DNA of 6,112 bases from Betaproteobacteria bacterium (GTDB lineage Bacteria; Pseudomonadota; Gammaproteobacteria; Burkholderiales; Casimicrobiaceae). Shown here piece by piece: positions 1 to 5,870 of the stretch. The stretch lies in contig VBDA01000187.1 of the NCBI GenBank assembly GCA_005883655.1, forward strand, positions 1 to 6,112, in the 5' to 3' direction. A program made the translations under genes and the position numbers. The notes beneath the pieces were generated by a model, which searched no databases, was not told the DNA's origin, and saw only the letters and a list, made by a program, of their open reading frames with translations. How positions within the stretch are numbered: the stretch's first letter is position 1; each line of letters opens with the position of its first letter.

Positions 1-525
1 TTGCTCAAAGAGATGTTTCCCAAGGTTTCCCATGCCATGGCGGTGCTCTGGAATCCTGATTATGTGGGGATGCGCGCCCGGTTCGAGCAGGCTCGCGTAG
101 CAGCTCCTGCGGTGGGCTTAACCGTTCGCTCAGTGGAGGTGCGCGATACACGCGATCTGGACGCGGCTTTTGCAACCATCATCCATGAGCATCCTGAGGC
201 ACTTCTACTACTCGTCGATCCCCTTACCCTCAGTCAGCGATCGCGCATCGTCGAGTTCGCCGCTGAGCAACGACTTCCTGCCATATACGAAACTAGAGAT
301 TTTGTCGATGTCGGTGGCCTTATCTCCTATGGCCCGAACGGTTTAGAGCTGTTTCGCCGTGCGGCCACTTACGTAGACAAAATTCTCAAAGGTGCGAAGC
401 CGGCAGATCTCCCCATCGAGCAGCCAACCAAGTTCGAGTTGGTCATAAACATGAAAGCTGCGAAAGCGCTCGGTATCAAATTCCCCGACTCGATCTTGCT
501 GCGCGCCGACGCGGTGATCGAATGA
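1..525 (+). CDS. ABC transporter substrate-binding protein (ABC_sub_bind family), 5' end cut by window
   Basis: C-terminal 174 codons of a periplasmic solute-binding protein for an ABC importer, of the ABC_sub_bind family (the group that includes TrpX-like proteins). The frame is open from base 1. The first residues (LLKEMFPKVS, then AVLWNP) match the middle of this family, so the TTG at base 1 is an internal leucine codon, not the start; the signal peptide and first lobe lie outside the window. Family hallmarks seen are AVLWNP near residue 15, LPAIYETRDFVDVGGLISYG near 92-111, a YVDKILKGAKPADLPIEQPT block near 124-143, and the closing FELVINMKAAKALGIKFPDS followed by LLRADAVIE. The ligand cannot be read from sequence; no permease or ATPase gene is visible. 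G+C is about 56% by my count, clearly below the genes to its right. Converges on the ATP-grasp gene with a 5-bp gap. Confidence 0.9.
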   Translation: MLKEMFPKVSHAMAVLWNPDYVGMRARFEQARVAAPAVGLTVRSVEVRDTRDLDAAFATIIHEHPEALLLLVDPLTLSQRSRIVEFAAEQRLPAIYETRDFVDVGGLISYGPNGLELFRRAATYVDKILKGAKPADLPIEQPTKFELVINMKAAKALGIKFPDSILLRADAVIE

Positions 526-530
526 TGCGA

Positions 531-1523
531 TCAGCTTGGCACGGACGCGGTGCTCGCGTGCTGTCGATGTCGGTGTAACGCCGCCTCCACCAGCCGGCGC
601 GTGAACCCGATATGACCTTCCGGATCGTGCGCGAGACAGAGGTCGGCGCTGCCGGCGTCTTCGGGAACGTAGTAAACGCCGCAGTTGGGATTGATCTCCA
701 GCATGAAAGGCACGCCGTCGCGGTCGACACGAAGATCGCAGCGCCCGAAGCTCGCACCCTTGAGAGCGACGAAGAAGCGGGCGGAAACATCGCGCAAGCG
801 CGCATCGAGCATCGGATCGGAAACGGGAAAGGCCGACATCTTCTTGTAATCCACCCACTTCAAATCCGAGTGCTTGAAGGTCTCGCCTGCTGGAAAGCGG
901 TATTGAATCGGCGTGTAGGTCTTGGGTCGCGCCGGATCATCCGGATTCTCCGCCACGAGGACCGTGCACTCGGTGCCCTCGATGAATTCCTCGATCAGCG
1001 CCGCGCCGTGACGGCGCATGATCTTGCGCGCCTGCTGGCGTAATCCGGCGGGCGAACAGACGCGGGAGCGCCGCGAAAGATCGACACTGGAATAGCTGCT
1101 GTAATGTTTCACGAAGAGCGGAAAGCGCAGCTTCTCAGCAGCTCGTTCGACATCCGCCTCGCAGCGTGCCAGGATGTATTCGGGGGTAGCGATGCTCTCG
1201 GCCCGGCAAGCGAGTTTCATCGCCTCACGCGAGGGCTCGTAGAATTCCGACGTCGCCCCGGTGAAGGCGACACCATGTTCTTCCAGTGTCTTCACGACCT
1301 CGATGCCCGGGATGCCCTGGTCCGTGGCGCCATCGCAGAGATTGAAAAAGAGATCGAAGCCCTGCCGGATACGTCGAGTGATCTGTTCGACCGCTGTCGA
1401 CTTCTTGAGGTACTCCACCTGCCACTCGGCGTCGGAAAAAAAGGGCCGTGGATCGCACGGCCAGTCATCGGTGGCAAAGGGATTGGCGAGAAGATCCTGG
1501 TTGGTCAGAAGGCAGATGCGCAT
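531..1523 (-). CDS. ATP-grasp protein, D-alanine-D-alanine ligase-like
   Basis: Predicted 330-residue cytosolic ATP-grasp enzyme. The family activates a carboxylate as acyl-phosphate with ATP and joins it to an amine. Seen, numbered from the ATG at 1523: an N-terminal strand MRICLLTNQD; a Ddl-like second strand and turn (DLFFNLCDGATDQGIPGIE, 57-75); an ATP-clamp lysine in FPLFVKH (K139) followed by a Ser-rich loop; the EEFIEG nucleotide-binding strand (178-183); and the metal-binding strand FMLEINPN (E276, N278), preceded by GRCDLRVD. All core ATP-grasp elements look intact. It is not an obvious housekeeping Ddl, so peptide or amino-acid ligase with unknown substrate is the safest call. Start: a GTG at 1562 would add 13 residues, but it lacks a ribosome site and would sit almost at the possible transcription start. 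The ATG at 1523 begins the first strand and has GGCGGA just upstream. Last gene of the probable three-gene unit, 112 bp after the M28 stop. Confidence 0.85.
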   Translation of the reverse strand: MRICLLTNQDLLANPFATDDWPCDPRPFFSDAEWQVEYLKKSTAVEQITRRIRQGFDLFFNLCDGATDQGIPGIEVVKTLEEHGVAFTGATSEFYEPSREAMKLACRAESIATPEYILARCEADVERAAEKLRFPLFVKHYSSYSSVDLSRRSRVCSPAGLRQQARKIMRRHGAALIEEFIEGTECTVLVAENPDDPARPKTYTPIQYRFPAGETFKHSDLKWVDYKKMSAFPVSDPMLDARLRDVSARFFVALKGASFGRCDLRVDRDGVPFMLEINPNCGVYYVPEDAGSADLCLAHDPEGHIGFTRRLVEAALHRHRQHASTASVPS

Positions 1524-1570
1524 AGATCCGCCGAAACCATCTTCGAGTTGTGTCGGCGTCACGGCGGGCC

Positions 1571-1576
1571 ATTATC
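1571..1576 (-). promoter_or_regulatory. Possible -10 element (GATAAT) ahead of the ATP-grasp gene
   Basis: On the minus strand GATAAT matches the sigma70 -10 consensus at five of six positions, in the gap between the M28 stop and the ATP-grasp start. It would start RNA near 1564, leaving a leader of about 40 bases before the ATG at 1523. I find no convincing -35 hexamer at 15-19 bp, so this may be chance; the gene could equally be read from the upstream genes. Confidence 0.2.
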
Positions 1577-1635
1577 ACGGAATTCGCGGGGTCCCGCTGA
1601 TCGAAGAGTGGCTGATGAAGAAAGAAGACCAGACC

Positions 1636-3930
1636 CTACGACTTTAAATCAATCGCGGCAAAGACAAGCGCCGAATCTCCGGCGTACGAGGGAGCCGCAT
1701 CAACGGGCCTGGCCGCAACGAGCGCGCGCCCTTCTTCCGACTCCGGCAGCGGCGAGCGCTCGAATAGGACCAGCTTCGGCGCGACGCCCGCGTCGAACGA
1801 AATTTCGATCGGAACATCGCGCGATCCCAGACCCCAGAATCGTACAAGCGTCTGCTCCTTGCTCTTGAGCAGATCGGCGCCGATCAATTCCTGATTGTCG
1901 AGACGAATCGACTGGATGCCCGACCGGGGCGCGACGCGGACGCCGAGGAGAAAACCGCTACGGCCGCTGCGCAGCACGCCGCGCACCACGGTCGTCCCGC
2001 CTTGCGTCGCGACCTCCTTTACGGTGAAGCTCGGCGCAGCCAGATGCTGCCCGGTCGCGGGCTTGAATCGCCCTCGCCCCTTTACCGGCGCGAACTGTTG
2101 ATAGTCCTCGTCCTGCTGCGGAAAGCCCTGAGCCTTTAGAAAATCTTCGTCCGGTTTGCCGATAAAACCGACCAGCCAGCGCGGTTTCGCCGCATGGTCG
2201 TCGTAGTAGATGATGTTCAGGCCGCGCGGATGGTTTGCCGCATAAGCTGGCGTCTGACTCGCGACCGCCGCCGCGCCGGCAATGACCAGGGCGCATAGAG
2301 AGGACAGGGCCCAAGCGGCACGCGATTCCCCTCCAAGGCTTGCGGCGGCGAACACGGGCACCAGCGTCAGCGAGAACGGGATCAGCAAGAGAATCTTGAA
2401 CTGACTCAAGTCGAAGCCGAGCACGAGCTCGAACCCGAGCAAGAAACCTAGCCAAGAGAATGCCGCGAGGACGAATCCGACCAATCCGCTCACGCGCAGC
2501 GAACGCGCTGATCGTTTCCGAACCAGGGTCTCGATCCATCCGGCAATGGCGACGCCGAATACCGGCCAAAGGAATGGATACGCCGCGCCACTGATAGCGA
2601 CCGCGACGCCTACCGTGAGCATCGCAAGCCCAAGCCAAGTCACCAACAAGAGCGCGCGCGAATCGACGCGGCGACCGAAGATCCCCGCAACGATCAGCGG
2701 AACGAGCATTCCGGTAGTCACAAGCGCGACACGGCCGGGCCATGGCTGCGGATGATCGAGCGGATGCACGCCGGGCCAGATGCCCAGCGGATAAGACAGC
2801 AGCCATCCGAATGCAAATAGCAGCGCGGCCACGGCGATGAAAGCAAGCACGGCCCAAACCGTCGCATGCAACGTGAAGGCGTCCCGGTGCACGACGATCA
2901 GACCGACGAGGCCCAGGAGCGCGACGAGCGCGACGGGCACATTGATCGCAGCCGGCCAGAGCACCGTGACGAGGCCGAAGACGTCGAAGAAACTCGCATC
3001 CGATGGGGTAATAAGCGTTGCAAGATCGGCATCGGCAAGAACGCCGGCGATCTCGAATGCATGTTCTCCCGCGTGCTGCAGCGACCTGGGGTCGATGTAT
3101 TGGAGATTGTCGCGGGCCGAGTGATAGAGCGAAGCCGAATTCGAGAACGCGAAATTGAAGCCGGACAGCCCCAGCTTTCGGTAAACGGAAAAATCCGTGT
3201 CGTTGGGCAGCAACTTGTAGATTTCGTAGCTCACGGAACTGGCCGAGGGCCGCGCCACCGCGTGGGCAAAGAGATCCATGAGCCGCGCGTTGCCGGGGCC
3301 CGTCTCGAACATCATGCTCGGGCCCGACGCGCCCCGCGCATCGAAATTCAGGACCACGCCGACACGGCGCATCAGCGGATGGCGTTCGGCAAAGGCGCGC
3401 GCGCCGCGCAAGCCCGTCTCCTCGCCATCGGTGATCAGAAAGATGACATCATTCCTGGTCGTCTTGGCGGAGAAGGCGCGAGCGAGCTCGAGCACCACGG
3501 CAACGCCCGCGCCGTCGTCGCTGACGCCGGGGCCCGCTGGGATGCTGTCGTAGTGCGCGCTTGCGAGCACGGCTTTGCCGTCGCCCATTCCCTGGTGCAC
3601 GGCGATGATGTTTTCAACTGCGGTGCAGCCGGGAGTGCGCTCGGCGGGGCCGCATTGCAAGACCGCCTGCACTTCGGGCGCGTATCCGGCCAGCTTGAGC
3701 TCGGCAATGATCCGGTCGCGCACGACGGCGTTTTCCGGCGAGCCTGCCGTATGCGGCCTTTGCTCTTTCAGCAGTACTGACAGCGTCGCAAACGCATGCT
3801 CTTCGGAGAAGGCGGTATTGGCCGCGCCCGACGGCGCGATCAGCTGCGATCGCCAGAGATGAAGCAACAGCGCGCTGACCGCAACGACGAACAAGAAAGT
3901 TGCAACGACCCCGAATCGCCTACTTCCCAT
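1636..3930 (-). CDS. M28 family metallopeptidase with multi-pass membrane domain (ERMP1/Pff1-like architecture)
   Basis: Predicted 764-residue membrane-bound zinc aminopeptidase-type enzyme. Numbered from the ATG at 3930: membrane anchor about 8-26; M28 domain about 40-300, with ligands H126 (AHYDS), bridging D138 (GVSDDGAG), catalytic E170 and ligand E171 (DGEETGLRGAR), D197 (NFDARG) and H270 (YHSARDN). The full di-zinc set is present, so it should be active. Then come eight hydrophobic segments, about 319-347, 356-378, 400-418, 426-448, 450-470, 480-504, 512-532 and 538-558, and a soluble C-terminal domain of about 200 residues. One anchor, an M28 domain, eight further helices and a C-terminal domain is the layout of eukaryotic ERMP1 and vacuolar Pff1. 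The catalytic domain should face the periplasm, trimming peptides from the N-terminus; the substrate is unknown. An in-frame ATG at 3975 would give 779 residues and only 10 bp to the S10 stop, but has no ribosome site. The ATG at 3930 follows GGGGGAGG and starts with MGSRRF before the anchor. Confidence 0.88.
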   Translation of the reverse strand: MGSRRFGVVATFLFVVAVSALLLHLWRSQLIAPSGAANTAFSEEHAFATLSVLLKEQRPHTAGSPENAVVRDRIIAELKLAGYAPEVQAVLQCGPAERTPGCTAVENIIAVHQGMGDGKAVLASAHYDSIPAGPGVSDDGAGVAVVLELARAFSAKTTRNDVIFLITDGEETGLRGARAFAERHPLMRRVGVVLNFDARGASGPSMMFETGPGNARLMDLFAHAVARPSASSVSYEIYKLLPNDTDFSVYRKLGLSGFNFAFSNSASLYHSARDNLQYIDPRSLQHAGEHAFEIAGVLADADLATLITPSDASFFDVFGLVTVLWPAAINVPVALVALLGLVGLIVVHRDAFTLHATVWAVLAFIAVAALLFAFGWLLSYPLGIWPGVHPLDHPQPWPGRVALVTTGMLVPLIVAGIFGRRVDSRALLLVTWLGLAMLTVGVAVAISGAAYPFLWPVFGVAIAGWIETLVRKRSARSLRVSGLVGFVLAAFSWLGFLLGFELVLGFDLSQFKILLLIPFSLTLVPVFAAASLGGESRAAWALSSLCALVIAGAAAVASQTPAYAANHPRGLNIIYYDDHAAKPRWLVGFIGKPDEDFLKAQGFPQQDEDYQQFAPVKGRGRFKPATGQHLAAPSFTVKEVATQGGTTVVRGVLRSGRSGFLLGVRVAPRSGIQSIRLDNQELIGADLLKSKEQTLVRFWGLGSRDVPIEISFDAGVAPKLVLFERSPLPESEEGRALVAARPVDAAPSYAGDSALVFAAIDLKS

Positions 3931-3932
3931 CG

Positions 3933-3937
3933 CCTCC
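3933..3937 (-). promoter_or_regulatory. Ribosome binding site of the M28 gene, unusually close to the start
   Basis: On the minus strand GGAGG lies within GGGGGAGGCG directly before the ATG at 3930. It is the only purine-rich site near either candidate start and so favours 3930 over 3975, but the spacing is only 2-3 bases, shorter than usual. This leaves some doubt about the start. Confidence 0.45.
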
Positions 3938-3985
3938 CCCGTTGGCGCAACGCCAATCGATTCGCCCAGCCGCATGACAGGTCTG

Positions 3986-5479
3986 TCAGGCTTCGAGCCA
4001 GGCCGCTACATCAGCCTTGAGCTGGGTCAGATCCTCCTCCCGGGTGTACATCATGTGGCCGGCGTCGTAGTAGTGGTGCTGGACGCGGGCCAGCACGCCG
4101 GCTGGCGCGTCGAGCTGCGCCAGGGACCAGTCGCTCGCGCTGTACGGCGTTCCGAGGTCGTAACGGCCGCTGCCGACGAAGACCTTGAGGTGTGGATTGC
4201 GGCGCAGCGCGCGCGCCAGATCGGGGCTCGTCGTGGCGTAACTGTTGCCCTTGTTTTCGCCTCGGTTCCAGTTCCAGCCTTTGTGCACGTCCATCGCCAG
4301 CACTTCGTAGCGCGTCTCCGTGTTCATGCCGAGCTGTTCACCGAAGTACGCCATCGCCGCCATGGTGTACGGCGGCGCGATGGCTTCGATGCCTGGGTCG
4401 AACTCCCACTCGCGGGTACGGCTCGCGGCCATCGGACCTGTAGCGCGCGCATCGAGACGGCCGACGATGCGGCCTTGCGGACGAAGCGCCTCGAAGAAGT
4501 AGGTCATCTCGCTGATGCGCAGATTCTTTTCCTCGACCAGCGCCTGCGGCAGCCCTGTCAGTTCGGCGATGCGACGGGCGACGCGGCTGCGGCGCTTGCC
4601 GTCCAGGCGCGCGCCGGCCTGCAGCGCGCCGATGTACTCCTCGTCGACGAAGGCTTCGGCCGCGGTGCGGGCCGCGGCGGGCGACTTGCCGAGCGCGCCC
4701 TTCAGCAGCCCGTGATATTGCGAGACGTTGGCGAATGCAGGCAGAAAAAGTGAATACGGCAGGTCGTTCGCAGGCGCGAAGACGATGCTTTGCAGATCCA
4801 TCGCGCACGAGATCAGGATGAGACCGGAGAGAGCGACTCCCGAGCTTTGCAGCTTGTCGGCGAGCGCGGCGCCACGCGTCGTGCCGTAGCTTTCGCCGGC
4901 CAGGTAGATTGCCGAGCCCCAGCGCTTGTGACGCGTCAGCCAGACCCGCACTACGTCGGTCAGCGCGGCGACGTCGCCGTCGACCGCCAGCAACTTCTTG
5001 CGCGCGTCGAGGCTGGCGGTGGTGGACCATCCGGTATGCGGTGGATCGACGAAGACGAGGTCGAAATGCTCGAACCAGCTGTGCGGATTGTCGGCCACCG
5101 CATAGGGCGCCGTCGGCATCGTCGCGTCGTTGGGGGTCAAGACGCGCTTCGGCCCCAACGCGCCAAGGTGAAGCCAGATCGACGCCGAACCCGGGCCGCC
5201 GTTAAAGGCGAAGCACACCGGGCGCGTGCGCGGGTCGGCGCCCTTCAGCACATAGCTGGTCGTGAGCACGGCAGCCTCGGGTTCGCCGAGCGCTCCCTCA
5301 AGCCCGCCAGCGACGACCGGCAGGAACGCGGCATTAACGATGTACTCGAGCGACTTGGCGCCCAAAGTGATGGAGCCGCTGCTCTCGCTGGCCGCCTGCG
5401 CGATGAGCTTGTCGACTCGCTCGCGCATCTTCTTGTCGGATTCCTTGGTGTCGCTGCTGGGCTGAGGCGAGTCGGGCAT
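3986..5479 (-). CDS. S10 family serine carboxypeptidase-like protein
   Basis: Predicted 497-residue alpha/beta-hydrolase-fold peptidase of family S10, whose members remove C-terminal residues from peptides, best at acid pH. Seen: the substrate and oxyanion motif NGGPGSAS (93-100); VDPPHTGWS (144-152), where the family usually has a small residue before TG; the nucleophile S197 in GESYG; D441 in GSGRYDLGTP; and H475 in YYDAGHMMY. The Ser-Asp-His triad is complete and the length is usual for the family. The N-terminus is polar (MPDSPQPSSDTKESDKK) with no hydrophobic stretch, so no Sec signal peptide is visible and the protein looks cytosolic, unlike most secreted S10 enzymes. The start is well supported: AGGAG at 5485-5489 lies five bases before the ATG, and no better start exists upstream. 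First gene of the probable minus-strand unit; its stop lies 55 bp (or 10 bp, with the longer start) before the M28 gene, suggesting cotranscription. Confidence 0.92.
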   Translation of the reverse strand: MPDSPQPSSDTKESDKKMRERVDKLIAQAASESSGSITLGAKSLEYIVNAAFLPVVAGGLEGALGEPEAAVLTTSYVLKGADPRTRPVCFAFNGGPGSASIWLHLGALGPKRVLTPNDATMPTAPYAVADNPHSWFEHFDLVFVDPPHTGWSTTASLDARKKLLAVDGDVAALTDVVRVWLTRHKRWGSAIYLAGESYGTTRGAALADKLQSSGVALSGLILISCAMDLQSIVFAPANDLPYSLFLPAFANVSQYHGLLKGALGKSPAAARTAAEAFVDEEYIGALQAGARLDGKRRSRVARRIAELTGLPQALVEEKNLRISEMTYFFEALRPQGRIVGRLDARATGPMAASRTREWEFDPGIEAIAPPYTMAAMAYFGEQLGMNTETRYEVLAMDVHKGWNWNRGENKGNSYATTSPDLARALRRNPHLKVFVGSGRYDLGTPYSASDWSLAQLDAPAGVLARVQHHYYDAGHMMYTREEDLTQLKADVAAWLEA

Positions 5480-5502
5480 GAAGTCTCCTGTGAATAAACG
5501 AG

Positions 5503-5519
5503 GCCGCGCGTCCCGCGGC
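5503..5519 (-). promoter_or_regulatory. Leader hairpin upstream of the S10 ribosome site
   Basis: Perfect 6-bp stem GCCGCG/CGCGGC with a 5-base loop, 14 bases before the AGGAG of the S10 gene. It would fall inside the leader RNA if transcription starts near 5530. It could tune translation or RNA stability. In DNA this rich in G+C such stems also arise by chance, and no U-tract follows it, so it is not called a terminator. Confidence 0.3.
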
Positions 5520-5536
5520 GACCGTAACGAGGCGCT

Positions 5537-5565
5537 ATTCTAGAGCTTTGCCAGCGATCGCCGCA
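5537..5565 (-). promoter_or_regulatory. Weak promoter candidate for the S10-M28-ATP-grasp unit
   Basis: On the minus strand TAGAAT (5537-5542) matches the -10 consensus at five of six positions. The hexamer 17 bp upstream is TGCGGC (5560-5565), a poor -35. The predicted RNA start is near 5530, giving a leader of about 50 bases. The position is sensible for the first gene of the unit, but the -35 box is weak. Confidence 0.27.
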
Positions 5566-5590
5566 TCTCCGCCGCCAAGAAGCAACCGCC

Positions 5591-5611
5591 GCTGCACACG
5601 GTTAGTGCAGC
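5591..5611 (-). terminator. Hairpin at the end of a short reading frame, terminator-like
   Basis: Perfect 7-bp inverted repeat GCTGCAC/GTGCAGC with a 7-base loop. On the minus strand the TAA stop of the short frame at 5602-5691 lies in the loop, and the bases after the stem (GGCGGTTGCTTCTTGG) are only mildly T-rich. The location just at a stop codon suggests a transcription end for that frame, but the tract is too poor in T for a confident intrinsic terminator. Confidence 0.3.
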
Positions 5612-5691
5612 CCTTCGCCGCCCGGCAGGTACTTCGGCATCGCACGCAGCGGGGTGTCGTCAATGATGCAGCCGCGCGGACTAAACTCCAT
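5602..5691 (-). pseudogene. Possible 3' remnant of a lost gene, or a 29-residue small ORF
   Basis: Minus-strand frame of 29 codons plus TAA, beginning MEFSPRGCII and ending DDTPLRAMPKYLPGGEGLH. It reads like the tail of an ordinary protein: 24 of 29 codons end in G or C, as in the neighbouring genes, and the composition is balanced. Six codons upstream of the ATG the frame is closed by TGA, and the sequence beyond that does not look coded. The ATG has no good ribosome site (only ACAGG three to four bases before it). A hairpin spans the stop. I do not recognise the family. The best reading is a degraded gene whose 5' part was lost when the hydrolase gene region joined here. A genuine small peptide gene heading the peptidase unit is the alternative. 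Confidence 0.3.
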
Positions 5692-5738
5692 TGGCCTGTC
5701 CGATTGCTCTCAATTACTGGGAAGATGATGCTGCCGCC

Positions 5739-5758
5739 GTCAGAGCATCGATGCTGAC
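5739..5758. repeat. Imperfect palindrome, operator-like
   Basis: GTCAG-AG-CATC pairs with GATGCTGAC around a CATCGATG centre: nine paired bases on each side with a two-base bulge on the left. The inner 12 bases (5744-5755, AGCATCGATGCT) are a perfect palindrome. It lies about 50 bp upstream of the proposed hydrolase -35 box, a plausible regulator site, but no regulator gene is present to link it to. Confidence 0.25.
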
Positions 5759-5808
5759 CGCGTCCTCATCCGATCGCGGCTTCCGGCGGCTGGACGCAAT
5801 CCTGCTCC

Positions 5809-5837
5809 TTGCCCGCTTCGCTTCGTGCGCTCAAAAT
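5809..5837 (+). promoter_or_regulatory. Candidate sigma70 promoter of the alpha/beta hydrolase gene
   Basis: TTGCCC (5809-5814) and CAAAAT (5832-5837) match the -35 and -10 consensus at four of six positions each, with an ideal 17-bp spacer. RNA would start near 5844, leaving about 27 bases before the ATG, enough for the ribosome site at 5857-5865. Moderate matches only. Confidence 0.35.
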
Positions 5838-5870
5838 GTGTTTGCCGTCCACAACAAGGAGGAGGAAGTC

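Larger units (their letters stand above)
5480..5870. other. Divergent intergenic region, about 390 bp
   Basis: No full-length gene is evident here on either strand. From left to right it holds the S10 ribosome site and a leader hairpin (5503-5519), a weak S10 promoter candidate (5537-5565), a hairpin (5591-5611) at the end of a short minus-strand reading frame (5602-5691), an imperfect palindrome (5739-5758), and a promoter candidate and strong ribosome site for the hydrolase gene. A plus-strand open frame at 5548-5757 has no recognisable family features and I do not call it. Confidence 0.7.

Noticed and set aside
1..525. TTG at base 1 as a true start codon
   Set aside because: The residues that follow match the middle of the ABC_sub_bind family, and no signal peptide is present, so the gene is simply cut by the window edge.
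1586..1597. GC-rich inverted repeat GCGGG-GT-CCCGC after the M28 stop, as a terminator
   Set aside because: The loop is only two bases unless the stem is shortened, and no T-run follows on the minus strand.
1104..1868. 254-codon plus-strand open frame
   Set aside because: Antisense to the ATP-grasp and M28 genes, with low-complexity Arg/Pro/Ala-rich sequence.
2866..3780. 304-codon plus-strand open frame
   Set aside because: It lies wholly antisense to the M28 gene, whose motifs and membrane segments are clear; long antisense frames are expected in GC-rich coding DNA.
3974..4753. 259-codon plus-strand open frame, and others up to 5497
   Set aside because: Antisense to the S10 gene, which has a full catalytic triad; no family features in the antisense reading.
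5548..5757. 69-codon plus-strand frame in the intergenic region
   Set aside because: No ribosome site, no recognisable family, Arg-rich composition typical of a non-coding frame.
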